This document shows positions 24,066 to 33,546 of a stretch of DNA of 39,489 nt, one piece after another. The notes beneath the pieces were generated by a model. It made no database searches. It was not told where the DNA came from and saw only the letters and a program-made list of their open reading frames with translations. Location: contig CANFBW010000028.1 in the NCBI GenBank assembly GCA_947444925.1, positions 1-39,489 on the forward strand, in the 5' to 3' direction. The position numbers and the translations under genes were made by a program. The DNA is from Flavobacteriales bacterium. Its GTDB lineage: Bacteria; Bacteroidota; Bacteroidia; Flavobacteriales_C; GCA-002722245. Every line of letters starts with the position of its first letter. Position 1 is the first letter of the stretch.

Positions 24066-25227
24066 ATTGTTCTTCATAGCCTTCTTCTTGCCCTTCTGCC
24101 TGAGCAGTCAATGGGACAAAATAAGTGTGCCCACCAATCAAACACTCAATGCCATTGCCAGTCCATCTGCATCGTCGATCATCATTGTTGGTGATAGCGG
24201 AACCATTCTCAAAAGCACCAACAGCGGAAGTTCTTTCAATAAAATTTCGGCTCCCAATGTACTGCATTTGAAAGCAGTGACATTTAGCAGTAATAACATT
24301 GGATTTGCTGTGGGAAGTGCAGGAACCATCATCAAAAGCAACAATGGAGGATCGTCGTGGAGCAGCGTTAGTTCACCACGCGATGTGCAACTGAATGCCA
24401 TCACTTTTTACGATAATAGCAATGGCTTGATTGCCGGAAACAATGGCTGTATCTTGAAAACCACTGACGGTGGAGCACATTGGACGAACATCACATCGAC
24501 GACCGTTTACCTCTTAAATAAAATCCACTATCTATCAAACAACAGCGTCCTCATTTGCGGCGCCAACGGTGTACTGCTGCATTCAAGCAACGGAGGCAGC
24601 AACTGGACAAGCTACAACAGTGGCACAACACGCTACCTTAGCGATGTGCTGCGCTATCAGGACTCGTTGCTGGTATTGGGCGACAAAGGCATCGCCTTGC
24701 GCGCCAATGACGACTTCAGCACCATTACAAAAGATTCGCTTTGCATTGAACAACTCATAAGTATTTCTTGCAGCAATGAACGCTGTTTAAGCGTGGGGAA
24801 AAGCGGTCGAATACTGGCCTCTCTCGACACTAGAACATGGATTCCCGTTGCGCTTCCATATCAACAAGATTATAACGATGTGCAATACCTCAATGACACT
24901 GTTGCTATCATAGTAGGTACTGAAGGCCTTGTGCTTAAAACAACAAAAGGTGGATTTGGCAATGCTGTTGAGGAAATACAGAACATGCAAATAACAGTAT
25001 ATCCCAATCCTTCGCAAGGAACTTTCAACATCGAATGGCCGTCAGCATTTGGCGAAGAAGCCCCTAAAATAAGCATTAGCGACAACTACGGCAATGCACT
25101 GCCCTTCAGCCTTTCCGCAATTTCAAAGCAACACCTAATCATTTACGTTAATTTTGAACCGGGCATGTATTTGCTGCATTTTTCTTCGCGTTCCAAAGTC
25201 CACACCACAAAAATAATTGTTTATTAA
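24055..25227 (+). CDS. YCF48/BNR-type beta-propeller with type A T9SS sorting domain
   Basis: A 390-residue secreted protein. After a signal peptide (about 1-18, ending LPFCLSSQ) come seven repeats of about 40 residues with a GDSGTILKSTNSG-like core: IVGDSGTILKS, AVGSAGTIIKS, IAGNNGCILKT, ICGANGVLLHS, VLGDKGIALRA, SVGKSGRILAS and IVGTEGLVLKT. Seven copies suit a seven-bladed propeller. The last 70 residues (ITVYPNPSQGTFNI, ending VHTTKIIVY) are a type A T9SS sorting domain, so the protein is exported and probably attached to the surface. ATG 24055 overlaps the OmpA gene by 11 nt; an upstream TTG at 24031 is rejected as it spoils the signal peptide. The ligand is unknown. Confidence 0.88.
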   Translation: MKNKLFFIAFFLPFCLSSQWDKISVPTNQTLNAIASPSASSIIIVGDSGTILKSTNSGSSFNKISAPNVLHLKAVTFSSNNIGFAVGSAGTIIKSNNGGSSWSSVSSPRDVQLNAITFYDNSNGLIAGNNGCILKTTDGGAHWTNITSTTVYLLNKIHYLSNNSVLICGANGVLLHSSNGGSNWTSYNSGTTRYLSDVLRYQDSLLVLGDKGIALRANDDFSTITKDSLCIEQLISISCSNERCLSVGKSGRILASLDTRTWIPVALPYQQDYNDVQYLNDTVAIIVGTEGLVLKTTKGGFGNAVEEIQNMQITVYPNPSQGTFNIEWPSAFGEEAPKISISDNYGNALPFSLSAISKQHLIIYVNFEPGMYLLHFSSRSKVHTTKIIVY

Positions 25228-25310
25228 AGCACGTTCTATTGGCCTCGCATAAATCTTTGTGATTGTCTGAAGCCTGATAAAAAAGGATGAAATAAAAAAA
25301 CGTTTCCTTT

Positions 25311-25318
25311 TACCTTTG
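25311..25318 (+). promoter_or_regulatory. Putative minus-7 element (TACCTTTG) for the beta-helix gene
   Basis: An exact TAnnTTTG match in the 239-nt gap 25228-25466. It predicts a leader of about 140 nt before the ATG at 25467. Only a weak GATG (25286-25289) stands at minus-33 distance. The gap holds no other gene that I can support. Confidence 0.45.
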
Positions 25319-25466
25319 CGCAAAAAAGAACATAACACTCAAGTATATCTATCAAAATAAACTTTACAATCAGATGCTTCTCTTGCGTTATACTCGATTT
25401 TTTTATATTTTCGTTTACATAATGCAACAAATTAAAGTAAGTCAACTGGTTTTATCTGCAAAAAAA

Positions 25467-27251
25467 ATGACGCCTTTTAAACTATTTACAGCTTTCATTT
25501 TTACATTACTGAACTTCTCTGCACAGGCAACAAATTATTATGTAAATGACGCCAGCACCAGCGGTGACAAGTGGTGCTCAGCCATTGGAGACGATGCTAA
25601 TAATGGAACGGCTGTGGGCACTCCAAAACTCACCTTGTCAGATGTTATGGACGATTATGATTTGGGCGCGGGAGACATTGTATACATTGATCACGGCACT
25701 TACTCATGGGCAACCATTGCTTGGTGGAATGCCATTTACGAAAACAACGATTACGGAACAGGAACAGGAGCCAATGTACTGACCATTCAAGGGGCAGGAA
25801 CTGGCGCCAACAGTGCCTATTGCACCAACATCACCTGCACAACCAACGACTTATTCTACTTTCAAGACAATTCCAACAGCTTTGACTATATCACTTTTGA
25901 TGGCATGAAACTCAATGGCTCTTCAGGAAACAATGTGATCTATTTAGGTCAACCCGATTACATCACCATCTCAAACAACATTATTATAGCTACTGGTGCT
26001 TCGGCTTCTGGTGTATTGGTATTCAACGCTTGCACCAATATCACCATTACCACAAACGCCATCAGTAATACTTCTCCTTCAGGATCAACATACGGAGTAA
26101 ACATTCAACAAGGCAGTGTGGCGAGCGATGTTTTAATAGAAAAAAATAATTTCAACTGTGCTTCGGGATCTGAAGCTACCTATGCCATATGGGACGACCA
26201 AGGCACAACCAATTTGACCATACAAAATAACTTTATCGCAAATTATCTGCAAGGTGTTTATCGCGACCAAGATCGATCAGGATTTTACATATACAACAAC
26301 TCGTTCTACTGTAAAAATTACTGTTTGCAAATTTTAGGAAGTTGCACTTCGGGTACTTGGAAAAACAACATCATGTACTGCTACGGTGTAACCGCAAGTG
26401 ACTACCCAATGTATTTGAATTCAACCCTCAGTGCTTTCACTTCCAACTACAATTTATTTTACTCTGCAGGGTCCAACTACGTCAAGTGGTCGAATACTGA
26501 CTACGCCACCATGGCAGCATGGAATGCAGCCACACCCGGCGAAGACATTAATTCGGTGACAGGAAACCCCAACTACACAAGTGTAACAACAGGTAACTTA
26601 AAAATCACTGGCGGACCAGCATCGAACGTAGGTGTAAACGGCTTGGTTTCCAACGACTACACCAGCAGCGCTCGCAACAACCCCCCTGAAATTGGCGCTT
26701 TTGAGATAGGAAGTTTGCCCATTACCCTTATTTCTTTTGCAGCTGAATGCAAGCACAAACAGTTGGAATTTGATTGGTGGACGGCCAGCGAAATCAACAA
26801 CGACTTTTTCACTGTTGAACGCTCTGACGATGCAAAAAAATGGGAAACAGTACTTACGATTAAAGGCGCTGGAAACTCCAACAAAATATTGCATTACAAC
26901 GCTATCGAAGAAAAACCCATTGAAGGCAAAAATTATTACCGCTTAAAGCAAACTGACTACGACGCCCAATATTCATATTCAACGGTGATATCTGCTTTTG
27001 ACTGCAATTGGATCACCCCCGAAATAATAGTATATCCAAATCCATCTGAAGGAAATTTCACGCTTTTATTTTCAGGTAATAAAGATCAAGTACAAGCCAT
27101 CGAAATTAGTGATGCTATTGGCTCAAACGTATTCTCTTCATCGCTGTACGACAAAAACATTGATCTTTCTGAGTTTGCGGAAGGGATTTACTTTATCAAG
27201 GTAAGTTTGCGCAACATGGCGCTGTACAAAAAATTGGAAGTGCACAAATAG
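25467..27251 (+). CDS. Secreted right-handed beta-helix protein with type A T9SS sorting domain
   Basis: A 594-residue exported protein, signal peptide about 1-21 (MTPFKLFTAFIFTLLNFSAQ). Residues about 25-410 show the Asn/Thr/Ile-rich ladder of a parallel beta-helix (ITISNNIII, ITITTNAISN, LTIQNNFIAN, FYIYNNSFYC), related to polysaccharide lyase-like or choice-of-anchor proteins. I see no specific catalytic motif. Residues about 420-515 are the common Bacteroidota module LPITLISFAAECK, with DWWTASEINNDFFTVERS and NYYRLKQTDYDAQYSYS. The last 75 residues (IIVYPNPSEGNFTL) are a type A T9SS sorting domain. The open frame extends back to 25374 but ATG 25467 begins the signal peptide. It appears to be transcribed separately from the T9SS genes upstream. 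Substrate unknown. Confidence 0.86.
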   Translation: MTPFKLFTAFIFTLLNFSAQATNYYVNDASTSGDKWCSAIGDDANNGTAVGTPKLTLSDVMDDYDLGAGDIVYIDHGTYSWATIAWWNAIYENNDYGTGTGANVLTIQGAGTGANSAYCTNITCTTNDLFYFQDNSNSFDYITFDGMKLNGSSGNNVIYLGQPDYITISNNIIIATGASASGVLVFNACTNITITTNAISNTSPSGSTYGVNIQQGSVASDVLIEKNNFNCASGSEATYAIWDDQGTTNLTIQNNFIANYLQGVYRDQDRSGFYIYNNSFYCKNYCLQILGSCTSGTWKNNIMYCYGVTASDYPMYLNSTLSAFTSNYNLFYSAGSNYVKWSNTDYATMAAWNAATPGEDINSVTGNPNYTSVTTGNLKITGGPASNVGVNGLVSNDYTSSARNNPPEIGAFEIGSLPITLISFAAECKHKQLEFDWWTASEINNDFFTVERSDDAKKWETVLTIKGAGNSNKILHYNAIEEKPIEGKNYYRLKQTDYDAQYSYSTVISAFDCNWITPEIIVYPNPSEGNFTLLFSGNKDQVQAIEISDAIGSNVFSSSLYDKNIDLSEFAEGIYFIKVSLRNMALYKKLEVHK

Positions 27252-27360
27252 CGACCAATTTACAAGCACTTTTATTTTCACAAACAAGACGGCTATTTTA
27301 TTAGCACCTACTGAGCAGCGCACAAGACCTTTGCACAAAGCAACCAAATGGTGCACAGCA

Positions 27361-28011
27361 TCAAATCTTTTTTAGTAAAACTCTCGCTGGAGATCCATCG
27401 CTGCCTTTGATTTTGAGCGGCAAACAAATCATTTCATAAGCACCTGCGCCAATCTGCTCAAGATTCAATCCTTCAACGATACACATTTCAGCATTCAATA
27501 AAATGCGGTGCACATCAACACCATTGTCCATACCTGCGATCGATAAATAATCAATACCAACGGTAAGCACGCCTTTATCGCGTAAAAACGCTGCGGCATC
27601 AGTTGCCAGATACACAAAATCGGGAGAAAAATCCTTCTTGTACCAAGCGCTGTTTGAATTCTTGGTTTTAAAAATCAAGCGCTTGTCGTCATCGCCAACC
27701 TGATCTTTAATTTCCTGAAAAGAGATATCCGCGCCATTTTTCACCTCAATTACTTTTACTTTCCCCATCAGGCGATGCAACAGCATTTCAGTAATGTCTT
27801 TCCCTTGATCAATAAAGTGCAAAGGCGCGTCAACGTGCGTACCTGTATGTGCACTCAATTGCAAGTAGGTGACATTTGCAACGGCACCTTCTTCTATCGT
27901 AATGGATTGTGTAATTTGAATAGACTCGTCACCGGGCCAATGCAACATACCATGTTCTATCGCCACCGTAACGTCGATCCAGTCGGCAGCATTGATATTT
28001 TCTTGAGCCAC
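27361..28011 (-). CDS. Cyclase-family metal-dependent hydrolase (kynurenine-formamidase-like)
   Basis: A 216-residue cytosolic member of the cyclase family, which includes bacterial kynurenine formamidase and isatin hydrolase. The metal-binding signature HTGTHVDAPLHF lies at 55-66 (His55, His59, Asp61 as ligands), with MLHWPGDE at 22-29 upstream and GIDYLSIAG in the middle. The C-terminal half keeps the usual EGLNLEQIGAGAYEMICLPLKI segment. The start is a GTG 2 nt after the stop of the DUF4954 gene; no in-frame ATG precedes the conserved region. Whether it acts on N-formylkynurenine cannot be said, as no tryptophan-catabolism genes are nearby. Confidence 0.9.
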   Translation of the reverse strand: MAQENINAADWIDVTVAIEHGMLHWPGDESIQITQSITIEEGAVANVTYLQLSAHTGTHVDAPLHFIDQGKDITEMLLHRLMGKVKVIEVKNGADISFQEIKDQVGDDDKRLIFKTKNSNSAWYKKDFSPDFVYLATDAAAFLRDKGVLTVGIDYLSIAGMDNGVDVHRILLNAEMCIVEGLNLEQIGAGAYEMICLPLKIKGSDGSPARVLLKKI

Positions 28012-28013
28012 AA

Positions 28014-30131
28014 TTATATTTTTAAAAGTTGTAATTCTGCCGACAGCGATTTTATTTCCTGCGCAAAAAGATGCAAATTTTCCCTACTTTCGTTAACGAA
28101 AGAATTGTCTTCAATTCGACCAAAAACCGCGAGAAATTCCGCTTCCGTTTCACAGGTTATTTTTCTGAAAGATTGAGAGAAATCTTTTTCACGAGAGCTG
28201 TAAATATTGTCAACGTTTTTACTGCACACCGCAACAGCAGACGTCAGCAATTCAAGCAATGTCTCTGGATCCGTTGAACGAAACAAACCTAAATGATGAG
28301 CGCACGCTAAAGCATTTTGCAATTTATCTTGCGCATAGTCGGCGCCTATTGCGGCATACCGCAAATGCAATTCAGTCCAACTATTGATCTTTCCTTTTTT
28401 CACATCCTCAAGCATTGCTTTCACTTTGTATTCAGGCATCAATTGGCTCCCCAAGTTGATCCACGAGCCCAGGGTAGGGTTTGGCACCAATAAATTGCGC
28501 CAGCCCTCGCTGCCTTTTTCTTTGTGCACAGCAAGCAAGGCCTTTGCCAAGTACAACACCACTTGCTCTTTGTAAGTAGATATCGCCAAACCAACCTTAT
28601 TGATCTGCACACCTCTGCTGTAATTTTCAATATCGTTTTTGCCTTCTATGTTGATGTTGTCATCAACAATACCGTACTGTTTACCCAAATTCTCAAGGTA
28701 GGCTACAGCATTAACAATCTCAAGCGCTGTATCAGGTGCGAGGTACTCATATTCGAAGGGTTGTATTTTATCGGCTCTTTTGTCACGTGAACCAAACTTC
28801 CAAGAGTTGCGCTCCAAAGCGTACATGTTGTAGTTGAACCAGTAGGCCGGACGCAATACTAATTTTGATGAATCGGTATTGTTCGACACCAGTGTAAATG
28901 GAAAAGGAACATTCAATTCAGAAGGATAATTTCCCTTCACAATTATTGTAAACGATGCAAACTTGGAATGGTGTTTCAAAGTCACTGACAATCCTGGCCA
29001 AAATCCACGTCCCGCAACTATTTCACCATCGTTGATACGACTGTTGTGGTTGCTACCTATGGTGGCTCCAGCTGCTAAATTTGATTGGCCAAAACAGGTG
29101 CTCGCAATCAAAAATGAATTGTTGTGGTGTTGCTCGTGGTTGGGAAAAAGCAATGAATTCAGCACTTCACAGCAACTGATCGTTGAATTTTCGCCGAGTA
29201 CCGAGTTGATCAATCGCGCGCCATATTTCAATGCTGAATTTTGACCAAGCACAAAGCGCACGGCCTTAACGCCATAAAAAGCCTTCGACCCCTTGCCCAT
29301 GATACCATTGACCAACTCCACTCCTTCACCAACGTTGATCGGCGCATCAAGGGTAGAGTCGAGGTAAACATTTTTAATTTTATTGGCCCCTTTAATATAG
29401 CAGCCTGGACCAACGATACTGTTCATCAAAAAACTAACTCCTTTGATCACAGATTGTTCACCAATAACGCCATAGGCACCCCGACGCTCATCGCCTGCCA
29501 CCTGCGTAAAAGATTTGAATTTATCGAGTAAGCGTTGATCACCGCGGTACTTCGACCACAAATAAACATCGGCTGTTAAAATACCAGGAAACATCAATAC
29601 AGCGCGATTGCCGGTTTCATTGCCCACTTCTAACCAAATCCTGTCTTTTTCGGCTTCACCATCTTTGACAATGCCCTTGCCAAAACGCGCAACATCGGTG
29701 CACTGAATTTCGCTGATATTGTGCAAAATCACATCGTTTTCAATGATGTAATAAGACATGTACTTCACATCGTGTACAGCACAAAAATCACCAATATCGC
29801 TCGACACGATGGTAGAGTTGTAAATCCCTACCTGCAAGGTCAAGCGCTTGTGCTGCAAATAAACTTCGCTGATTTTCCCAATGCGCACCAGTCCGTAAAA
29901 CTTACTATTTCTAATGAACTCCGCGTTGAATTCGTCTGACACCAATACCTGCGACCAATCGCTGGAATAGTTGTTGTTGTTTTTCAGTGCTTGAATTTCT
30001 TCAGCACTCAAAGATCGGTAGTCGGTCTTGGGATTTTGAATGAAGCGCAGATAATGCGGATTGTTCTCTATCTGAAATTCCGTGGGTACAAAAGTGTATC
30101 CTACTTTCGATTCTTTGATTCTTTTTATCAT
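28014..30131 (-). CDS. DUF4954 family protein (left-handed beta-helix)
   Basis: A 705-residue protein that I recognise as DUF4954, mainly known from Bacteroidota and uncharacterised. The middle section (about 200-400) has hexapeptide-type repeats (VIGEQSVIKGVSFLMNSIVG, IGSNHNSRINDGEIVAG), which normally fold as a left-handed beta-helix, as in sugar-nucleotide acyltransferases and GlmU. RIWLEVGNETGNRAVLMFPG and GRGFWPGLSVTLKH are other conserved blocks. The C-terminal 250 residues are helical. It starts 1 nt after glmS stops, so the two should be expressed together, suggesting a role in amino-sugar or sugar-nucleotide metabolism. There is no signal peptide or membrane helix. Activity is not known. 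Confidence 0.85.
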   Translation of the reverse strand: MIKRIKESKVGYTFVPTEFQIENNPHYLRFIQNPKTDYRSLSAEEIQALKNNNNYSSDWSQVLVSDEFNAEFIRNSKFYGLVRIGKISEVYLQHKRLTLQVGIYNSTIVSSDIGDFCAVHDVKYMSYYIIENDVILHNISEIQCTDVARFGKGIVKDGEAEKDRIWLEVGNETGNRAVLMFPGILTADVYLWSKYRGDQRLLDKFKSFTQVAGDERRGAYGVIGEQSVIKGVSFLMNSIVGPGCYIKGANKIKNVYLDSTLDAPINVGEGVELVNGIMGKGSKAFYGVKAVRFVLGQNSALKYGARLINSVLGENSTISCCEVLNSLLFPNHEQHHNNSFLIASTCFGQSNLAAGATIGSNHNSRINDGEIVAGRGFWPGLSVTLKHHSKFASFTIIVKGNYPSELNVPFPFTLVSNNTDSSKLVLRPAYWFNYNMYALERNSWKFGSRDKRADKIQPFEYEYLAPDTALEIVNAVAYLENLGKQYGIVDDNINIEGKNDIENYSRGVQINKVGLAISTYKEQVVLYLAKALLAVHKEKGSEGWRNLLVPNPTLGSWINLGSQLMPEYKVKAMLEDVKKGKINSWTELHLRYAAIGADYAQDKLQNALACAHHLGLFRSTDPETLLELLTSAVAVCSKNVDNIYSSREKDFSQSFRKITCETEAEFLAVFGRIEDNSFVNESRENLHLFAQEIKSLSAELQLLKI

Positions 30132-30132
30132 T

Positions 30133-31971
30133 TTATTCTACAGTAACTGATTTCGCCAGGTTGCGAGGTTTGTCAATGTCGCAACCTCTCACATTCGCTG
30201 TGTGATAGGCTAATAATTGCAGGGGAATCGTCGTCAAAAGCGGCGCAAGCAACTCACTGGTTTCAGGAATTTCAATACAGAAATCCGCAATACCTTTAAT
30301 GTCGTCGTCGCCTTTATTGACAATGGCTATCACCTTGCCTTTTCGCGCTTTTATTTCTTTGATATTCGACAATACTTTGAGGTAATTGCTGTCTTTTATC
30401 GCAATGATCACAGTTGGCACAAACTCGTCAATAAGTGCAATCGGTCCATGTTTCATTTCACCCGCTGCATAGCCTTCGGCGTGAATGTAGGTGATTTCCT
30501 TCATTTTCAAAGCGCCTTCCAAGGCAATTGGAAACTGAACTCCTCTGCCCAAGAAAAGCATGCTGTGTATGTCTTTCAGCGATTTGCTGATTTCTAAGAT
30601 TTGTGGTGAGAGCGCCAGTATTTCCGACACTTGGTCGGGAATCGCATGCAATTCACTGCAGTATTGTTTTATTTGCGCAGGGGTCAATGTGCCTTTGCTT
30701 TGTGCTATTTTCAATGCAAACAAATACAACACCGTCAGCTGCGCGGTAAATGCTTTGGTACTTGCCACACCTATTTCAACTCCTGCATGCGTATATGCGC
30801 CTTCGTGTGAAACGCGGGAAATCGTTGATCCCACTACATTACAGATGCCAAAAATATTGGCGCCATGGTGTTTCGCTTCTTCAATAGCCACTATGGTATC
30901 CGCTGTTTCGCCCGATTGCGAAATCGCAAAGATGGCATCACCTGCATGTATTACCGGTTTTCTATATCTGAATTCACTCGCTACATCTACTTCACAAGAC
31001 ACACGGCACAATTGCTCAAAAACATATCTGGCCACCATTCCCGCATGGTAAGATGTGCCACAAGCTAAAAACAAATAACGGTTGGCGTTGTATAACTGCG
31101 GCGCATAATTATTGATACCCCCCAATTTAACCTCACTCATGTCTGCAGCTATTCTACCGCGCATGCTGTCGAGAATTGTTTTGGGTTGCTCATAAATTTC
31201 TTTGAGCATGAAATGCGCATAGCCGTCTTTCTCAATCATCGACATTTCCATTTCCAGCACACTTGTAGCGTGGGAAATTTCTTGTATATCGGAATTGTAA
31301 ATTTGAAAATCATTGGCCGATAAACGCAATATTTCACCATCTCCAATGTAAATCACACTTTTTGTATATTGCACCAATGGCGTACCATCACTGGCTAAGA
31401 AGTTTTCTCCTTTGCCAATACCCAACACCAAGGGCGTTCCTTTTTTAATGGCATAAATCAAATTGGGCTCATCCACGCTTAAAATCACCACCGCAAAAGC
31501 ACCCACGAGTGTGCGCTGCACTATTTGCAATGCGGCAATCATATCGCCGGCACTGTTCTCTAATACTTCTTCCAACAAATGAGCAATCACTTCTGAATCG
31601 GTTTCGCTTAAAAAAACTTTGCCTTTTTTTTGCAGTTCTTTTTTCAGCGAAAGATAGTTTTCAATAATGCCGTTGTGCACAATGGCTACCTTTCCTTTGT
31701 GAGAAATATGAGGGTGGGCATTGATGTCAGAAGGCTCGCCATGTGTTGCCCAACGTGTATGACCAATCCCTACATGACTGCTAAACTTAACATCTTCCAC
31801 GGTTTGACGCAGCACATCCACCCTTCCATTCTTCTTCACAATCTGTATTTTTCCGGCACTGATACCTGCCACACCTGCGCTGTCGTAACCTCTGTATTCC
31901 AAACGCTGCAGTCCTTTGACCACTATATCAATTCCGTTTTTGTCTCCTATATATCCTACAATTCCACACAT
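30133..31971 (-). CDS. glmS: Glutamine-fructose-6-phosphate aminotransferase (isomerizing)
   Basis: Converts fructose 6-phosphate and glutamine to glucosamine 6-phosphate and glutamate, committing carbon to UDP-N-acetylglucosamine for peptidoglycan and lipopolysaccharide. The 612 residues have the normal layout. Cys2 of MCGIVGYIG is the glutaminase nucleophile, with LEYRGYDSAG and GHTRWATHG close behind. Two SIS sugar-isomerase domains follow (SQSGETADT near 350 and FLGRGVQFPIALEGALKMKE near 480), and the C-terminus DKPRNLAKSVTVE is canonical. It leads a minus-strand operon with DUF4954 (1-nt gap) and the cyclase-family gene (2 nt). I see no glmS ribozyme in the leader, as expected outside Firmicutes. 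Confidence 0.97.
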   Translation of the reverse strand: MCGIVGYIGDKNGIDIVVKGLQRLEYRGYDSAGVAGISAGKIQIVKKNGRVDVLRQTVEDVKFSSHVGIGHTRWATHGEPSDINAHPHISHKGKVAIVHNGIIENYLSLKKELQKKGKVFLSETDSEVIAHLLEEVLENSAGDMIAALQIVQRTLVGAFAVVILSVDEPNLIYAIKKGTPLVLGIGKGENFLASDGTPLVQYTKSVIYIGDGEILRLSANDFQIYNSDIQEISHATSVLEMEMSMIEKDGYAHFMLKEIYEQPKTILDSMRGRIAADMSEVKLGGINNYAPQLYNANRYLFLACGTSYHAGMVARYVFEQLCRVSCEVDVASEFRYRKPVIHAGDAIFAISQSGETADTIVAIEEAKHHGANIFGICNVVGSTISRVSHEGAYTHAGVEIGVASTKAFTAQLTVLYLFALKIAQSKGTLTPAQIKQYCSELHAIPDQVSEILALSPQILEISKSLKDIHSMLFLGRGVQFPIALEGALKMKEITYIHAEGYAAGEMKHGPIALIDEFVPTVIIAIKDSNYLKVLSNIKEIKARKGKVIAIVNKGDDDIKGIADFCIEIPETSELLAPLLTTIPLQLLAYHTANVRGCDIDKPRNLAKSVTVE

Positions 31972-32270
31972 CTTTGTATTCTTTTTTGAAGTTTCTTTTG
32001 TTTCTTTTTGGCGACCACTTTGTCAATAATTCAGCAGTCATAACATGGATTCCGAAGCAAACACTGCTATCCATTAATCCTTGTTGGCAAAGCCCCCCTT
32101 GAACAGGGAGCAATATTAGCAAATATATGTTTAAATGCCAAGTCGAAAGACACGACGAAAATCAGCAAAAAAGGGGGTGTTGCACACTAAAACATGAGGG
32201 CAATAAAAACGTTGTGAACAAAATGAAGATGTCCCCCAAATTCTCTATCTTTCTTCACTATTTTCGCCCT
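31972..32270. other. Divergent intergenic region between glmS and rmuC
   Basis: No gene can be supported in these 299 bases. An open frame in phase with rmuC extends back to 32127, but the 48 extra codons lack coding character. A G-tract (AAGGGGG, 32171-32177) could pair with CCCCCTT at 32094-32100 or with CCCCC at 32233-32237. The minus strand holds a promoter-like element for glmS at 32120-32127. No clear element was found for rmuC. Confidence 0.6.
32120..32127 (-). promoter_or_regulatory. Putative minus-7 element (TATATTTG) for the glmS operon
   Basis: On the minus strand the octamer is an exact TAnnTTTG. The predicted transcript would start near 32113, giving a glmS leader of about 140 nt, longer than others here and long enough for regulation. 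A minus-33 TTG is not found at the expected distance. Confidence 0.45.
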
Positions 32271-33545
32271 ATGGATTTTATCTACCTTATTATTGGACTC
32301 ATCATTGGCGGCGTGATCGCCTATCTTTTTGCCAAAAGCAAAGGCGACAATAGCGCTGTACTGCAAAGTGAAAACGCACAATTACATTCACAATTGCTCA
32401 AAAGCGAAGCAGGAATTACAACGATAGAACAAAAGGCAGACCTGCTGCAAAACCAACTCAAAGACAAGGAAATTGAACTCACCCGCGTGCAAACAGAACT
32501 GCTTGGTTTTAAAAAACACGATGCTGTGCTGAATGAAGAAATTGGTAAAATTCACACCCAATACACCGATCAATTTAAAATTGTAGCGGGAGAAATACTG
32601 AAGGAAAACTCCAAAGAATTCTCCACCAACAGCAGCAAAATGTTGGAGCCTCTGCGAGAAAAACTACGGGACTTCGAAGAAACAGTGCGCAAAAAAATTC
32701 AAGAAGACAGCAAAACCAGCGAATTTTTAAAATATGAATTGAACAACTTAAAAAATCTTAACCAACAAATTAGCGAAGAAGCACACAACCTCACCAAAGC
32801 GCTAAAGGGAGAGGTGAAAACACAAGGCAATTGGGGCGAATTGATTTTAGAAAAAATAATGGAGCGCTCTGGACTTGTAAAAGACAGCGAATACAAAACA
32901 CAGGTTAGTTTAAGCAATATTGAGGGCGATAAAATTCAACCCGACGTGATCGTGTATTTACCCGACGATAAGCACTTGATCATTGACGCCAAAGTGTCGT
33001 TAACCGCTTACGAGTCGCACGTCAGCGAAAACGACGAAATCAAAAAGGCAGTGGCACTTAAAGAACATATTGCGTCTATCAAATCACACATCAAAAAACT
33101 GAGTGAAAAACAATACGAAACTTCAAAAGGTTTGCAAGCGCCAGATTTTGTATTGATGTTTCTTCCCATTGAATCGTCATTCAGTATTGCCATCAAAGAA
33201 GACGTCGACTTATTCAATTTTGCGTGGGACAGAAACATTGTAATAGTAAGTCCTTCCACTTTACTCGCCACTTTGCGCACCGTTGCTTCACTTTGGAAAC
33301 AAGAAAAACAATCGCGCAATGTCATTCAAATCGCCGACGAAGCAGGTAAACTGTATGACAAATTCGTGGGCTTTTTAGACGACTTTAAATCCATTGGCAA
33401 CAGCATCCACAAAACACAACAGCACTACGACGCAGCATTCACAAAACTTAGCGCGGGCAATGGAAATGTTATTGGTAAAATTGAAAAACTGAAAGAATTG
33501 GGTGCCAAATCAAGCAAGCAAATCGACAAAAACTTATTGGAATAA
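32271..33545 (+). CDS. rmuC: DNA recombination protein RmuC
   Basis: RmuC-family protein, 424 residues. It starts with one membrane helix (MDFIYLIIGLIIGGVIAYLF), followed by a long coiled coil at about 30-130 (NAQLHSQLLKS, QLKDKEIELTRVQTELLGF), and a predicted nuclease-like core at about 200-380 with the conserved QGNWGELILEKIMERSGL, PDVIVYLPDDKHLIIDAKVSLTAY and FLPIESSF blocks. In E. coli, loss of rmuC raises recombination at inverted repeats; a nuclease role is inferred from the PD-(D/E)XK-like IDAK motif. ATG 32271 puts the membrane anchor at the very N-terminus, as in relatives. The GWxTD lipoprotein follows after 1 nt. Confidence 0.94.
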   Translation: MDFIYLIIGLIIGGVIAYLFAKSKGDNSAVLQSENAQLHSQLLKSEAGITTIEQKADLLQNQLKDKEIELTRVQTELLGFKKHDAVLNEEIGKIHTQYTDQFKIVAGEILKENSKEFSTNSSKMLEPLREKLRDFEETVRKKIQEDSKTSEFLKYELNNLKNLNQQISEEAHNLTKALKGEVKTQGNWGELILEKIMERSGLVKDSEYKTQVSLSNIEGDKIQPDVIVYLPDDKHLIIDAKVSLTAYESHVSENDEIKKAVALKEHIASIKSHIKKLSEKQYETSKGLQAPDFVLMFLPIESSFSIAIKEDVDLFNFAWDRNIVIVSPSTLLATLRTVASLWKQEKQSRNVIQIADEAGKLYDKFVGFLDDFKSIGNSIHKTQQHYDAAFTKLSAGNGNVIGKIEKLKELGAKSSKQIDKNLLE

Positions 33546-33546
33546 A

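Noticed and set aside
24118-24960. Repetitive DNA or a CRISPR-like array in the propeller gene
   Set aside because: The repeats are diverged protein repeats of about 40 residues inside one open frame, not identical DNA repeats with spacers.
30560-31051. A 163-codon plus-strand open frame opposite glmS
   Set aside because: It lies entirely within a strongly conserved glmS gene and its translation resembles nothing.
31972-32126. A glmS ribozyme in the glmS leader
   Set aside because: No ribozyme-like core was recognised, and that ribozyme is typical of Firmicutes.
32127-32270. A 48-codon N-terminal extension of rmuC
   Set aside because: RmuC proteins begin with the membrane anchor found at 32271; the extension has no coding character.
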